Below are positions 8,946-17,141 of a stretch of DNA of 64,000 nucleotides, piece after piece. Numbering within the stretch: the stretch's first letter is position 1; each line of letters starts with the position of its first letter. The notes beneath the pieces are model-generated. The model did not search any database, was not told where the DNA came from, and was given only the letters and a program-made list of their open reading frames with translations. Origin of the DNA: Sphingobacterium allocomposti (lineage in GTDB: Bacteria > Bacteroidota > Bacteroidia > Sphingobacteriales > Sphingobacteriaceae); the NCBI RefSeq assembly GCF_008124885.1, contig NZ_VNHX01000004.1, positions 62,001 through 126,000 of the forward strand, given 5' to 3'. A program made the position numbers and the translations under genes.

Positions 8946-9812
8946 TCAGCGGGATCGTTGCGCTGCTTCACGATATGCCGACGGGGTGGTCCGTGTAATG
9001 GTTTTAAATATTTTGTGAAAGCTGACGAAATTTTGAAAGCCGCAGTCGAAGCAGATCTCTTTTATGGATAAACTCGTTTCGGTAAGCATCTTGCAGGCCT
9101 GTCCGACACGGATCTCATGAAGAAAAGCAACGAGCGTTTTTCCTGTGCGCTGCTTAAAGTATCGGCAAAACGAATTGGATGTCATCCCGGCGAGCTGAGC
9201 GACGTCTTCAAGACGAACTTTAGCTTTGTATTGTAACCGTATGTATTCCATAACCTTATTCATGCGTCTGAGGTCTTCCTCTTGTTGCAGGAGCGTATAA
9301 TCGGGACTAACCAATGTTGCATAGCACGACAGGCCGGCGATATAACCGAGTGTCTCCAAGAGGGCTGTCAGCCGTTGGAAAGGCGCTTGTCGAACAATGC
9401 GGTCGAAAAAAACGGATAGTCTGGTATCCTCCTCAAAAATAAGGGCTCTCCTGGCTTTTTGATATAACTGTTTGATGTGAGATGCTTCTGGCAGAAGAAA
9501 GAAATCGGCGCCGATGAAGTCGGGCCGGAAATGTACCACGCGTATGTCGGCAGGTGCCGAGGGGCTTTGGTGAACGTATTCTTCGTCGAACAGCCAGTAG
9601 TGCGGTGTATTAGAGCCAATTAAAACAGTAAACTCTTCGGTAAAATGGTGGATGCAATCGCCAACGAAAAAGGTGCCTCTTCCTTTTTTTATGGAGATAA
9701 ATTCAAGCTCTTCATGCGAGTGCCATACGTTGTGATTTTGCGGTGTCTGATCATGCCTTACGACAACCGTAGACGGCGTGCCAAAGGTGGGGGCAAGACG
9801 TTGGATAAACAT
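8946..9812 (-). CDS. AraC-family regulator of the fucose locus
   Basis: A 288-residue regulator with an N-terminal cupin-like sensor region (H-S-H-E-E-L-E-F-I near residue 32) and a C-terminal AraC DNA-binding domain of two helix-turn-helix units, the second containing F-C-R-Y-F-K-Q-R-T-G-K-T and I-C-F-D-C-G-F-Q-N-F-V-S-F-H-K-I-F-K. It is divergent from fucP across a 133-bp AT-rich region, the usual layout for a local sugar-responsive activator. Control of the L-fucose genes is inferred from that position. The inducer, perhaps fucose or a downstream acid, is not shown by sequence. Confidence 0.88.
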   Translation of the reverse strand: MFIQRLAPTFGTPSTVVVRHDQTPQNHNVWHSHEELEFISIKKGRGTFFVGDCIHHFTEEFTVLIGSNTPHYWLFDEEYVHQSPSAPADIRVVHFRPDFIGADFFLLPEASHIKQLYQKARRALIFEEDTRLSVFFDRIVRQAPFQRLTALLETLGYIAGLSCYATLVSPDYTLLQQEEDLRRMNKVMEYIRLQYKAKVRLEDVAQLAGMTSNSFCRYFKQRTGKTLVAFLHEIRVGQACKMLTETSLSIKEICFDCGFQNFVSFHKIFKTITRTTPSAYREAAQRSR

Positions 9813-9945
9813 GTAATAATTTATTTATTCTGATGAAGGGGTAAATGTAAAGTTTATGATGGTAATATTGTTTATTAATTCGGTAAAATTGTTCAATAGC
9901 CTTTTGCAGATTTCATTTAGTTTTACATTTTCCAATATAATTCCT

Positions 9946-11205
9946 ATGGCACAAGCAAAAAACTACACGTTAGCGATTGTCCTGATTACCTCGCTGTTTT
10001 TCTTCTGGGGTTTCATCCATAATCTGGATCCTATACTGATTCCGCATCTGCGGAACGCGTTCAGCTTGTCGCATTTTCAGGCTTCCCTGGTAGATTCGGC
10101 TGTTTTTATAGCTTATTTCCTATTGGCGATACCTGCGGGACTGATCATGAAGCGTTTCGGATACAAAGCGGGAATCATTGTGGGGTTGGTATTGTTTGCG
10201 GTGGGGTGCTTCTTGTTTGTTCCCGCGGCGAATACGGTAAGCTATGCTTTTTTTCTCGGGGCGTTGTTTGTTGTGGCCTGTGGATTGGCAATTTTGGAAA
10301 CGGCGGCAAATCCATACATTACAGTATTAGGAGATCCGTCGAAAGCTACCCAGCGTCTGAATTTTGCACAGTCATTCAATGGCCTTGCAGCCTTTGTCGC
10401 TCCGATTATCGGAGGCAAATATATTTTGACCGAGGAACCCAAGTCTGCCGATGAGATTGCCGCGCTTGGCGAGCAGGCTCGTGCGGCGTACATACAGGCA
10501 GAAACATCTTCTGTTAAGGGGCCCTATCTTATTCTCGGCTTGGTCATCCTGGCGATAACTGCGGTTTTTGTGTTGACCCGATTGCCCGACGTTAAGGAGG
10601 ATGAACAGAGCCAATCTACCGGTGTCTTTCGGGCTTTCCGTCATAAAAATGTCACGTGGGCAGTAATTGCTCAGTTTTTTTATGTGGGGGCGCAGGTCTG
10701 TGTGCTGAGCTTTCTGGTTATGTTCGCGACCGACGTGGCGGGAATAGCTCCGGCAGAGGCAAAGTACTATTCGGGGGCAGCGGGGCTGGCGTTTATGGTC
10801 GGCCGTTTTGTCGGCACGTTTTTTATGCGCTATGTGGCCCCTACGAGGTTGTTGTTCATCTACGCGCTGGTGGCGTCGGCACTGACGCTTGTGGCGATCT
10901 ATGCTACTGGACCGGTGACGCTATACGCGATGGTCGGCATTGCCTTTTTTATGTCCATCATGTTTCCGACAATTTTCGCGCTGGGAGTAGAGGGGATAGG
11001 TGCGGATACAAAGTCGGCGTCGAGCTTAATCGTGATGTCGATCGTAGGAGGAGCGGTTCTGCCCCCGCTCCTGGGGCTTGTTTCCGGCGCTACGGGAAGC
11101 TTTCAGCTGGCGTATTACGTCGTGCTGGCCTGTTTTGCCGTCGTCGCACTTTTTGCATGGAATAACAGCGGGAAGCGGATTCAGGAAGTGTCCGGAGGAC
11201 ATTAA
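9946..11205 (+). CDS. fucP: L-fucose:proton symporter FucP
   Basis: A 419-residue MFS transporter with about 12 hydrophobic segments that imports L-fucose with protons across the inner membrane. FucP-type residues are visible: F-F-F-W-G-F-I-H-N-L-D-P-I-L near residue 20 (the substrate-binding Asn/Asp region) and G-L-A-I-L-E-T-A-A-N-P-Y near residue 115 (the conserved Glu). The ATG at 9946 (M-A-Q-A-K-N-Y) was chosen. An upstream in-frame ATG at 9856 would add 30 residues unlike the family. It is the first gene of an eight-gene fucose cluster. Confidence 0.92.
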   Translation: MAQAKNYTLAIVLITSLFFFWGFIHNLDPILIPHLRNAFSLSHFQASLVDSAVFIAYFLLAIPAGLIMKRFGYKAGIIVGLVLFAVGCFLFVPAANTVSYAFFLGALFVVACGLAILETAANPYITVLGDPSKATQRLNFAQSFNGLAAFVAPIIGGKYILTEEPKSADEIAALGEQARAAYIQAETSSVKGPYLILGLVILAITAVFVLTRLPDVKEDEQSQSTGVFRAFRHKNVTWAVIAQFFYVGAQVCVLSFLVMFATDVAGIAPAEAKYYSGAAGLAFMVGRFVGTFFMRYVAPTRLLFIYALVASALTLVAIYATGPVTLYAMVGIAFFMSIMFPTIFALGVEGIGADTKSASSLIVMSIVGGAVLPPLLGLVSGATGSFQLAYYVVLACFAVVALFAWNNSGKRIQEVSGGH

Positions 11206-11238
11206 GTTACAGGAATAACGGTTTAGAAAAAGAACGAT

Positions 11239-11571
11239 ATGAGAAGATACGCATTAGGACTAGATCTGGTGGATGATCCGCACCTGATTGCAGAATACGA
11301 AGCTTATCACCGAGCCATATGGCCCGAGATTGAAGCTTCAATCCGGGATGCCGGTATACAACATATGGAGATATACCGGTTTGGAAATCGGCTGTTTATG
11401 CTTATGGAGGTCAATGAAAAGTTTTCTTTCGAAGGGAAGGCTGTCATGGACGCTTCAAACGAAAAGGTGCAGGAATGGGAACAGCTGATGTGGAAGTACC
11501 AGCAGGCTATCCCAGGAGCAAAACCGGGTGAAAAATGGGTATTAATGGATAAAATATTTGAGTTAAAATAA
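11239..11571 (+). CDS. Sugar mutarotase of the RhaM family (probably L-fucose mutarotase)
   Basis: A 110-residue protein of the L-rhamnose mutarotase family (DUF718), which interconverts sugar anomers in the cytoplasm. Features seen: Y-H-R-A-I-W-P-E-I near residue 23 (catalytic His region), the I-Y-R-F-G-N-R-L-F segment near residue 47, and the closing W-V-L-M-D-K-I-F. It lies 33 bp after fucP and its stop overlaps the next start by one base, so it belongs to the same transcript. In this setting fucose is the likelier substrate than rhamnose, which would feed the correct anomer to the dehydrogenase. Confidence 0.85.
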   Translation: MRRYALGLDLVDDPHLIAEYEAYHRAIWPEIEASIRDAGIQHMEIYRFGNRLFMLMEVNEKFSFEGKAVMDASNEKVQEWEQLMWKYQQAIPGAKPGEKWVLMDKIFELK

Positions 11572-13235
11572 TGGAGAGAGCGCGTTTGTCGTATCTGCAA
11601 ATCCATCCGAAAGATAATGTATTGGTGGCTTTGCGCGATTTACCCAAGGGGTTTGTTGTTGATTTTGAAGGAAAGCGTTTTGCGTTGCTGCGGGATGTCG
11701 CCGCCAAACACAAATTTACGCTAGGGCCTATGGATAAAGATGCTGCTGTAACGATGTACGGCGTGCTGGTCGGGAGATTGAATGAAGCAGTGGAGGCGGG
11801 AGAGCTGCTGACTACACAAAACCTGCGTCATGCGGCGGAGGACTTCAGGCTGGGGCAGCGTAAGCTGGAATGGACACGCCCCGATGTTTCCGCATTTGCG
11901 GGCCGTACTTTTAACGGCTTTCATCGCAGTAATGGCCGTGTGGGTACCGCCAACCACTGGCTTGTGATCCCGTTGGTATTCTGCGAGAACAGAAATGTGT
12001 TGACTCTAAAGGCTGCGCTCGAGGAGAAGCTGGGATACCGGGTGCAAACGAAGGACTACGGCAGCGAGGTCGATGAGCTTATTCTTCGCTACCGTAAGGG
12101 TGCCTCGGTCGAGGAGCTGCTGGGGGTTGATCTATCGTCCGCGCGTACCAGCAGCGATTCTAAGCGATTGTTTCCGAACGTGGACGGCGTTAAATTCTTA
12201 AACCATGATATGGGATGCGGCGGCACCCGGATGGATTCGGATGCGCTTTGCGGGCTACTTGCCGGATACATCACCCATCCGAATGTTGCAGGAGCCACCA
12301 TACTGAGTTTAGGGTGTCAACATGCACAGGCCTCCATTCTTCGGGCCGAGATTGCCAGACGCGACCCTCAGTTTGATAAACCTCTTTATATCTTTGAACA
12401 ACAGGTTGAGGGTACGGAACAGGAGCTGATGCATAAAGCTATCAAAGCAACGTTCGCGGGACTGACGTTAGCTGATAAGCAGCAGCGACAGCCAGCATCA
12501 TTGGATAAGCTGTGCGTTGGATTGGAATGCGGCGGGTCTGACGGCTTTTCCGGCATATCGGCAAATCCTGCTTTAGGCTACCTTTCGGATATGCTCGTCG
12601 CGTTGGGCGGATCCGTAATACTGGCCGAGTTTCCCGAGTTATGCGGCGTAGAACAGGAGCTCAGCGACCGGTGTATTGACGAGGCAACGGCGGAGCGGTT
12701 TATGCACCTGATGAAAACATATAATGCGAAGGCTGAAGCGGATGGCTCGGGTTTTTACATGAATCCTTCGCCCGGAAACATTCGGGATGGGCTTATTACC
12801 GACGCCATAAAATCAGCAGGGGCAGCAAAAAAAGGGGGAACGTCACCGGTCGTGGCTGTCGTCGATTATCCGGAGCTTGCCAACTCTCCGGGTCTCAACC
12901 TGTTATGCACACCGGGGAACGATGTGGAGAGTACGACCGCTGAGGTGGCGGCGGGAGCCAATGTCGTGTTGTTTACTACCGGGCTGGGTACGCCTACGGG
13001 AAATCCCATAGCGCCGGTCGTGAAGCTGTCGACAAATACGAGAACGTATGAAAGGATGCCGGATATTATTGATTTGAACTGCGGAACCATCATTGATGGA
13101 GAAGAGACAATCGCAGAAGCTGCACATCGCATACTGGAATATGTTATCGAGGTGGCCAGCGGAAGGCTGAAGCCAAAAGCGGTACAATTGGGACAGGACG
13201 ATTTTATTCCCTGGCGCAGAGGTGTGTCCTTATAA
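11571..13235 (+). CDS. UxaA/altronate-dehydratase family enzyme, probably acting as L-fuconate dehydratase
   Basis: A 554-residue dehydratase with an N-terminal SAF domain (about residues 1-95) and a large C-terminal UxaA domain. UxaA-type features are G-R-V-G-T-A-N-H-W near residue 122, H-D-M-G-C-G-G-T near residue 209, L-G-C-Q-H-A-Q near residue 247, and G-L-E-C-G-G-S-D-G-F-S-G near residue 318. UxaA enzymes remove water from sugar acids such as D-altronate to give 2-keto-3-deoxy acids, using iron or manganese. No enolase-superfamily L-fuconate dehydratase is present in the cluster, and this gene fills the only empty step, so L-fuconate is the inferred substrate. The ATG overlaps the mutarotase stop by one base. 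Confidence 0.85.
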   Translation: MERARLSYLQIHPKDNVLVALRDLPKGFVVDFEGKRFALLRDVAAKHKFTLGPMDKDAAVTMYGVLVGRLNEAVEAGELLTTQNLRHAAEDFRLGQRKLEWTRPDVSAFAGRTFNGFHRSNGRVGTANHWLVIPLVFCENRNVLTLKAALEEKLGYRVQTKDYGSEVDELILRYRKGASVEELLGVDLSSARTSSDSKRLFPNVDGVKFLNHDMGCGGTRMDSDALCGLLAGYITHPNVAGATILSLGCQHAQASILRAEIARRDPQFDKPLYIFEQQVEGTEQELMHKAIKATFAGLTLADKQQRQPASLDKLCVGLECGGSDGFSGISANPALGYLSDMLVALGGSVILAEFPELCGVEQELSDRCIDEATAERFMHLMKTYNAKAEADGSGFYMNPSPGNIRDGLITDAIKSAGAAKKGGTSPVVAVVDYPELANSPGLNLLCTPGNDVESTTAEVAAGANVVLFTTGLGTPTGNPIAPVVKLSTNTRTYERMPDIIDLNCGTIIDGEETIAEAAHRILEYVIEVASGRLKPKAVQLGQDDFIPWRRGVSL

Positions 13236-13265
13236 GTGTCTAAACGAATATCTAATCTATTTGTT

Positions 13266-14576
13266 ATGAAGAAGGTATATGCTGTCATTTTATTTATCTG
13301 TTTACTACAGGTTTGTTTCGGGCAAGCTGGCTACCGGCCTGATCCCGAGAATCAAAGAAACCGCGAATGGTTTGAGGCTGCACGTTTCGGCGTGTTTATC
13401 CACTGGGGCGTCTATTCGTTACTGGGCGACGGGGAATGGGTCATGGAACAGCAGAACCTCGGTCTGGCGGAGTACGGCTTATTGCCCGGCTTTTTTAATC
13501 CGGTGGGCTTCAACGCCAAGGAATGGGCGAAATTGTTCAAAAGTGCGGGAGCCCGTTATATCACATTCACATCGCGACACCACGACGGCTTCTCCATGTG
13601 GAATTCACGCGCCTCCGATTACAATATTGTGAAGGCTACGCCCTTTCGACGGGACGTCGTGAAAGAGTTGGTAGACGCCTGTAGGGCGGAAGGGCTCAAG
13701 GTGATGTTTTATTATTCGCTGCTGGATTGGAAGCGCGATGATTACCTGCCGTCCGGACGTACCGGAAAGGGAATCGCGGGCCGGGACGAGAAAAAGGGCA
13801 ACTGGGACGCGTATATTCAGTTTATGAAAAGCCAACTGACGGAACTGCTGACCGACTATGGGCGGATCGACGGGATCTGGTTTGATGGGCACTGGGATAA
13901 ACCGTCTGCCGATTGGCGCTATGACGAAATTTATTCGTTGATCCACAAGCTGCAACCACATTGCCTAATTGGTAACAACCACCATCTGGCACCTTTTGCG
14001 GGTGAAGATTTCCAGATGTTTGAAAGGGATTTGCCGGGACATAATACAACGGGTTTCGGTACGGCGGCGGAACATGTTGGAGAGCTGCCGAAGGAAGTCT
14101 GTGGAACCATTGCAGGTTCTTGGGGATTTGATATTAAAGACCGGCAGCGGAAGTCGTTCAAGGAGATCTTGTCTTATTTGGTTAAAGCGGCCGGCTATGG
14201 CTCAAACCTCCTGTTAAACGTCGGACCAATGCCCAGCGGTAAAATCCCAGATTATCAGCAGGAAAGGCTTGTTCAGCTTGGGGAATGGTTGAAGATTTAT
14301 GGAGAAACGGTGTACGGTACTGAAGCGGGGCCCGTGATGCCGACAGACGAATACGCGATGACAAAGAAGGGTAATACGATTTTTCTACATCTCTTTCGTC
14401 CTGATAACGGCAGCTTTATCATACGGGATTTTCCATACGAGTTGTCGTCGGTCGTATCCTTTGACGGGAAAACGAGCGTTCCCTATCAATTGCTGGATAA
14501 AAAGGTATTAGTGGTACAGCTTCCGGAAGGGTTGACGGATGCTCATGATTTGGTTTTAAGGTTAAGTATAAAGTGA
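13266..14576 (+). CDS. Secreted alpha-L-fucosidase, GH29
   Basis: A 436-residue exported enzyme releasing L-fucose from glycans. The signal peptide ends near C-F-G-Q-A. GH29 features: W-F-E-A-A-R-F-G-V-F-I-H-W-G near residue 37, Y-I-T-F-T-S-R-H-H-D-G-F near residue 98, and the nucleophile Asp in G-I-W-F-D-G near residue 207. N-L-L-L-N-V-G-P follows near residue 316. The ATG at 13266 gives a clean signal peptide; an in-frame GTG 30 bp upstream would add a charged extension and is less likely. Its place inside the catabolic operon couples fucose release to its breakdown. Confidence 0.93.
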   Translation: MKKVYAVILFICLLQVCFGQAGYRPDPENQRNREWFEAARFGVFIHWGVYSLLGDGEWVMEQQNLGLAEYGLLPGFFNPVGFNAKEWAKLFKSAGARYITFTSRHHDGFSMWNSRASDYNIVKATPFRRDVVKELVDACRAEGLKVMFYYSLLDWKRDDYLPSGRTGKGIAGRDEKKGNWDAYIQFMKSQLTELLTDYGRIDGIWFDGHWDKPSADWRYDEIYSLIHKLQPHCLIGNNHHLAPFAGEDFQMFERDLPGHNTTGFGTAAEHVGELPKEVCGTIAGSWGFDIKDRQRKSFKEILSYLVKAAGYGSNLLLNVGPMPSGKIPDYQQERLVQLGEWLKIYGETVYGTEAGPVMPTDEYAMTKKGNTIFLHLFRPDNGSFIIRDFPYELSSVVSFDGKTSVPYQLLDKKVLVVQLPEGLTDAHDLVLRLSIK

Positions 14577-14577
14577 T

Positions 14578-15342
14578 ATGTTAAAATTAGCGAATAAGGT
14601 TGCCGTCATTACTGGTGGCGGGAGCGGTATTGGACAGGCAATTTCTGAGCTGTTTGCTGCGGAAGGGGCCCGTGTTCACATCCTGGATCTGAATGCTGCG
14701 GTGGCGCAGCATGTTGTCGACGGCATCGTTGCCCGGGGTGGTACGGCGCAGGTGCACGCCTGTAACGTAAGCGATCAGGAGGAGGTGGTTTCCGCTGTGG
14801 AATCTATCGGCAGGGTTGACATCTTGGTCAACAATGCGGGCGTAGCGCACGTAGGTAATCTCGAGAAGTGTACAGAAAGCGACTTTGAGCGGATCTTCAA
14901 CGTCAACGTAAAAGGCGCCTATAATGCCCTTTATGCCGTGGTTCCCGTGATGAAAAGTAACGGAGGAGGCGCTATTCTGAACCTGGCATCGATCGCGGCC
15001 GTAGTGGGTATAGCTGACCGCTTTGCCTATTCGATGAGTAAGGGGGCGATCTACGCGATGAGCATGTCGATTGCACGGGATTATATGAAAGACAATATCC
15101 GTTCCAATTCCATCTCGCCCGCGCGGGTGCATACGCCTTTTGTGGATGGATTTATAGCGAAAAACTATCCCGGTCAGGAATCGGAAATGTTTGAGAAGTT
15201 GTCGAAGTCGCAGCCTATAGGCAGGATGGCTAGACCGGAAGAAATTGCTAAATTGGCGCTGTTCCTCTGTTCGGATGACGCTGCGTTTATTACAGGAAAT
15301 GACTATCCTATCGATGGCGGCTTTATAAAATTAAATAACTAG
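14578..15342 (+). CDS. SDR dehydrogenase, probably 2-keto-3-deoxy-L-fuconate dehydrogenase
   Basis: A 254-residue short-chain dehydrogenase. The NAD(P)-binding G-G-G-S-G-I-G motif is at about residues 13-19, N-N-A-G near residue 88, and the catalytic Ser, Tyr and Lys lie in L-A-S-I-A and Y-S-M-S-K near residue 153. The segment S-I-S-P-A-R-V-H-T-P-F is as in dehydrogenases of the non-phosphorylative fucose route, which oxidise 2-keto-3-deoxy-L-fuconate to the 2,4-diketo acid. It begins 1 bp after the fucosidase stop and is followed by the FAH-type hydrolase that would use its product. The reaction is inferred from family resemblance and neighbours. Confidence 0.85.
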   Translation: MLKLANKVAVITGGGSGIGQAISELFAAEGARVHILDLNAAVAQHVVDGIVARGGTAQVHACNVSDQEEVVSAVESIGRVDILVNNAGVAHVGNLEKCTESDFERIFNVNVKGAYNALYAVVPVMKSNGGGAILNLASIAAVVGIADRFAYSMSKGAIYAMSMSIARDYMKDNIRSNSISPARVHTPFVDGFIAKNYPGQESEMFEKLSKSQPIGRMARPEEIAKLALFLCSDDAAFITGNDYPIDGGFIKLNN

Positions 15343-15375
15343 TAATAACGAATTTCGGATAAAAATAGAATCAAA

Positions 15376-16233
15376 ATGAAGTTAATACGTTTCGGAGAAT
15401 ACGGAAAGGAAAAAATCGGCGTTCAGATTGACGGCGTCAACTACGATGTGTCGGCTTTTGGCGGCGATTACAATGAGCAATTTTTTGCAGAAAATGGATT
15501 GGCCAGGCTCGAGGAATTTGTGAAGGCGAATCAAGGAAAGTTAATAGAGGTTCCGCAGGGAACACGGCTAGGTGCGCCGTTTGCGCGTCCTTCTAAAATC
15601 GTGTGTATAGGCTTGAACTATAAAGATCACGCGGAGGAGACAGGGGCTAAAATTCCGGCGGAGCCAATTATCTTCATGAAGTCTACCACGTCGCTGGTAG
15701 GCCCTTATGATCAGATTGTTATTCCAAAAAATTCCGTTAAAACGGACTGGGAGGTTGAGTTTGGTATAGTTGTGGGGAAAAGAGCGAGTTATGTGGAAGA
15801 ATCTGATGCATTGGATTATGTTGCAGGCTACGTGTTGCATAATGACGTTTCGGAACGCGCCTATCAGCTCGAGCGGGGTGGAACATGGGACAAAGGCAAA
15901 GGATGTGATACCTTTGCGCCAATGGGACCTTACCTGACGACAACCGACGAGATTCCAGATATTAATAATGTACGTTTATGGCTGAAAGTAAATGGCAAGA
16001 CGTATCAGGACGGTAATACAAGCAATCTGATCTTTTCTGTGGCGCACGTTGTATCTTACGTATCGCAGTTTATGACATTGCTGCCCGGTGACGTTATCTC
16101 TACAGGGACGCCTGCGGGGGTTGGACTCGGATTTAATCCGCCTATCTATCTCAAGCCGGGAGATGTTGTTGAATTGGGGGCCGATTATCTCGGCGAATCC
16201 CGTCAGGAGGTGGTAGCCTTCGGACAAAATTAA
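15376..16233 (+). CDS. FAH-family hydrolase, probably 2,4-diketo-3-deoxy-L-fuconate hydrolase
   Basis: A 285-residue member of the fumarylacetoacetate hydrolase family, which cleaves carbon-carbon bonds in diketo acids with a divalent metal. Visible signatures are I-G-L-N-Y-K-D-H-A-E-E-T near residue 77, the metal-binding acidic run W-E-V-E-F near residue 124, and T-G-T-P-A-G-V-G near residue 241. In this pathway it would split 2,4-diketo-3-deoxy-L-fuconate into pyruvate and L-lactate, the last step. It follows the SDR gene by 33 bp and is followed by a hairpin (16243-16278) that may reduce expression of the last two genes. Confidence 0.87.
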   Translation: MKLIRFGEYGKEKIGVQIDGVNYDVSAFGGDYNEQFFAENGLARLEEFVKANQGKLIEVPQGTRLGAPFARPSKIVCIGLNYKDHAEETGAKIPAEPIIFMKSTTSLVGPYDQIVIPKNSVKTDWEVEFGIVVGKRASYVEESDALDYVAGYVLHNDVSERAYQLERGGTWDKGKGCDTFAPMGPYLTTTDEIPDINNVRLWLKVNGKTYQDGNTSNLIFSVAHVVSYVSQFMTLLPGDVISTGTPAGVGLGFNPPIYLKPGDVVELGADYLGESRQEVVAFGQN

Positions 16234-16242
16234 ACTGTACCG

Positions 16243-16278
16243 GCCCGTATCAAACCGTTTATCATGGTGCGGGCTTTT
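16243..16278 (+). terminator. Intra-cluster hairpin with T-rich tail
   Basis: GCCCGTATCA at 16243-16252 pairs with TGGTGCGGGC at 16265-16274 (two G-U pairs), followed by TTTTGTTGTTT. It sits between the hydrolase and lactonase genes and looks like an intrinsic, possibly partial terminator within the fucose operon. Confidence 0.6.
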
Positions 16279-16303
16279 GTTGTTTACTTTAGATTTGATT
16301 TAT

Positions 16304-17131
16304 ATGCGTATCGATGCACATCAACATTTTTGGATTTTCGATGCTGAGCGCGATGCTTGGATTACGGACGACATGTCTGCCATCCGGAAGAACTTTTTGC
16401 CCACGGACCTAGGGCCTGTATTGAAGTCTAATGGCATTGACGGGGTTGTGGCAGTGCAAGCTTCGCAGTCGCATGAGGAGACGCAGTTCTTGGTCGACCT
16501 GTCCACCATGTATGCTATGATCAAAGGCGTAGTGGGGTGGGTCGATCTGCAATCGGCGGAAGTAGAGAAACATCTGACGTATTTTAAACAGTTTCCGATT
16601 ATCAAGGGGTTTAGACATGTCATTGAGGCGGAAGAGGACCCCGACTTTCTGATCCGTCCTGCGTTCCTGCAAGGAATCCGACAGCTGACAGCCTTCGGCT
16701 ATACCTACGATCTGTTGATCAGGCCTAGGCATTATGCGAGTACGCTCGTCTGCGTAGCGCAGAACCCTGGCCAACGTTTCGTTCTCGATCATATGGCCAA
16801 GCCTGCCATTAAAGCAGGGGAATTCGATGCCTGGGCGGCGTTCATGGAAAAGCTGGCCAGTTTTCCGAATGTCTATTGCAAGATCTCCGGACTGGTAACA
16901 GAAGCGGACTGGAACAGGTGGACGGTTAGTGACTTTAAGCGCTATATAACGCATGCTGTGCGTTGTTTTGGGGCAGAAAGGGTTATGTTCGGGACGGACT
17001 GGCCGGTTTGCCTCGTGGCTGCCTCTTATGCAGATGTTATGTCTATTGCCGGACACGGTGTGTCCGGGTTTTCGCAGGACGAGCGGGATGCCTTTTGGGG
17101 AGGTAATGCTGTTCGTTTTTACAACTTATAA
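16304..17131 (+). CDS. Amidohydrolase-family lactonase, probably L-fuconolactonase
   Basis: A 275-residue amidohydrolase (amidohydrolase-2 family) that would open L-fuconolactone to L-fuconate. It starts M-R-I-D-A-H-Q-H-F-W, giving the metal-binding H-x-H, and ends with M-F-G-T-D-W-P-V near residue 225, where the catalytic Asp lies; V-L-D-H-M-A-K-P near residue 160 supplies another His. The ATG at 16304 was chosen because it places the metal motif at the N-terminus as in relatives; an in-frame upstream start at 16277 falls inside the hairpin tail. It is followed 10 bp later by the fucose dehydrogenase gene. Confidence 0.87.
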   Translation: MRIDAHQHFWIFDAERDAWITDDMSAIRKNFLPTDLGPVLKSNGIDGVVAVQASQSHEETQFLVDLSTMYAMIKGVVGWVDLQSAEVEKHLTYFKQFPIIKGFRHVIEAEEDPDFLIRPAFLQGIRQLTAFGYTYDLLIRPRHYASTLVCVAQNPGQRFVLDHMAKPAIKAGEFDAWAAFMEKLASFPNVYCKISGLVTEADWNRWTVSDFKRYITHAVRCFGAERVMFGTDWPVCLVAASYADVMSIAGHGVSGFSQDERDAFWGGNAVRFYNL

Positions 17132-17141
17132 ACAAAGAAAG

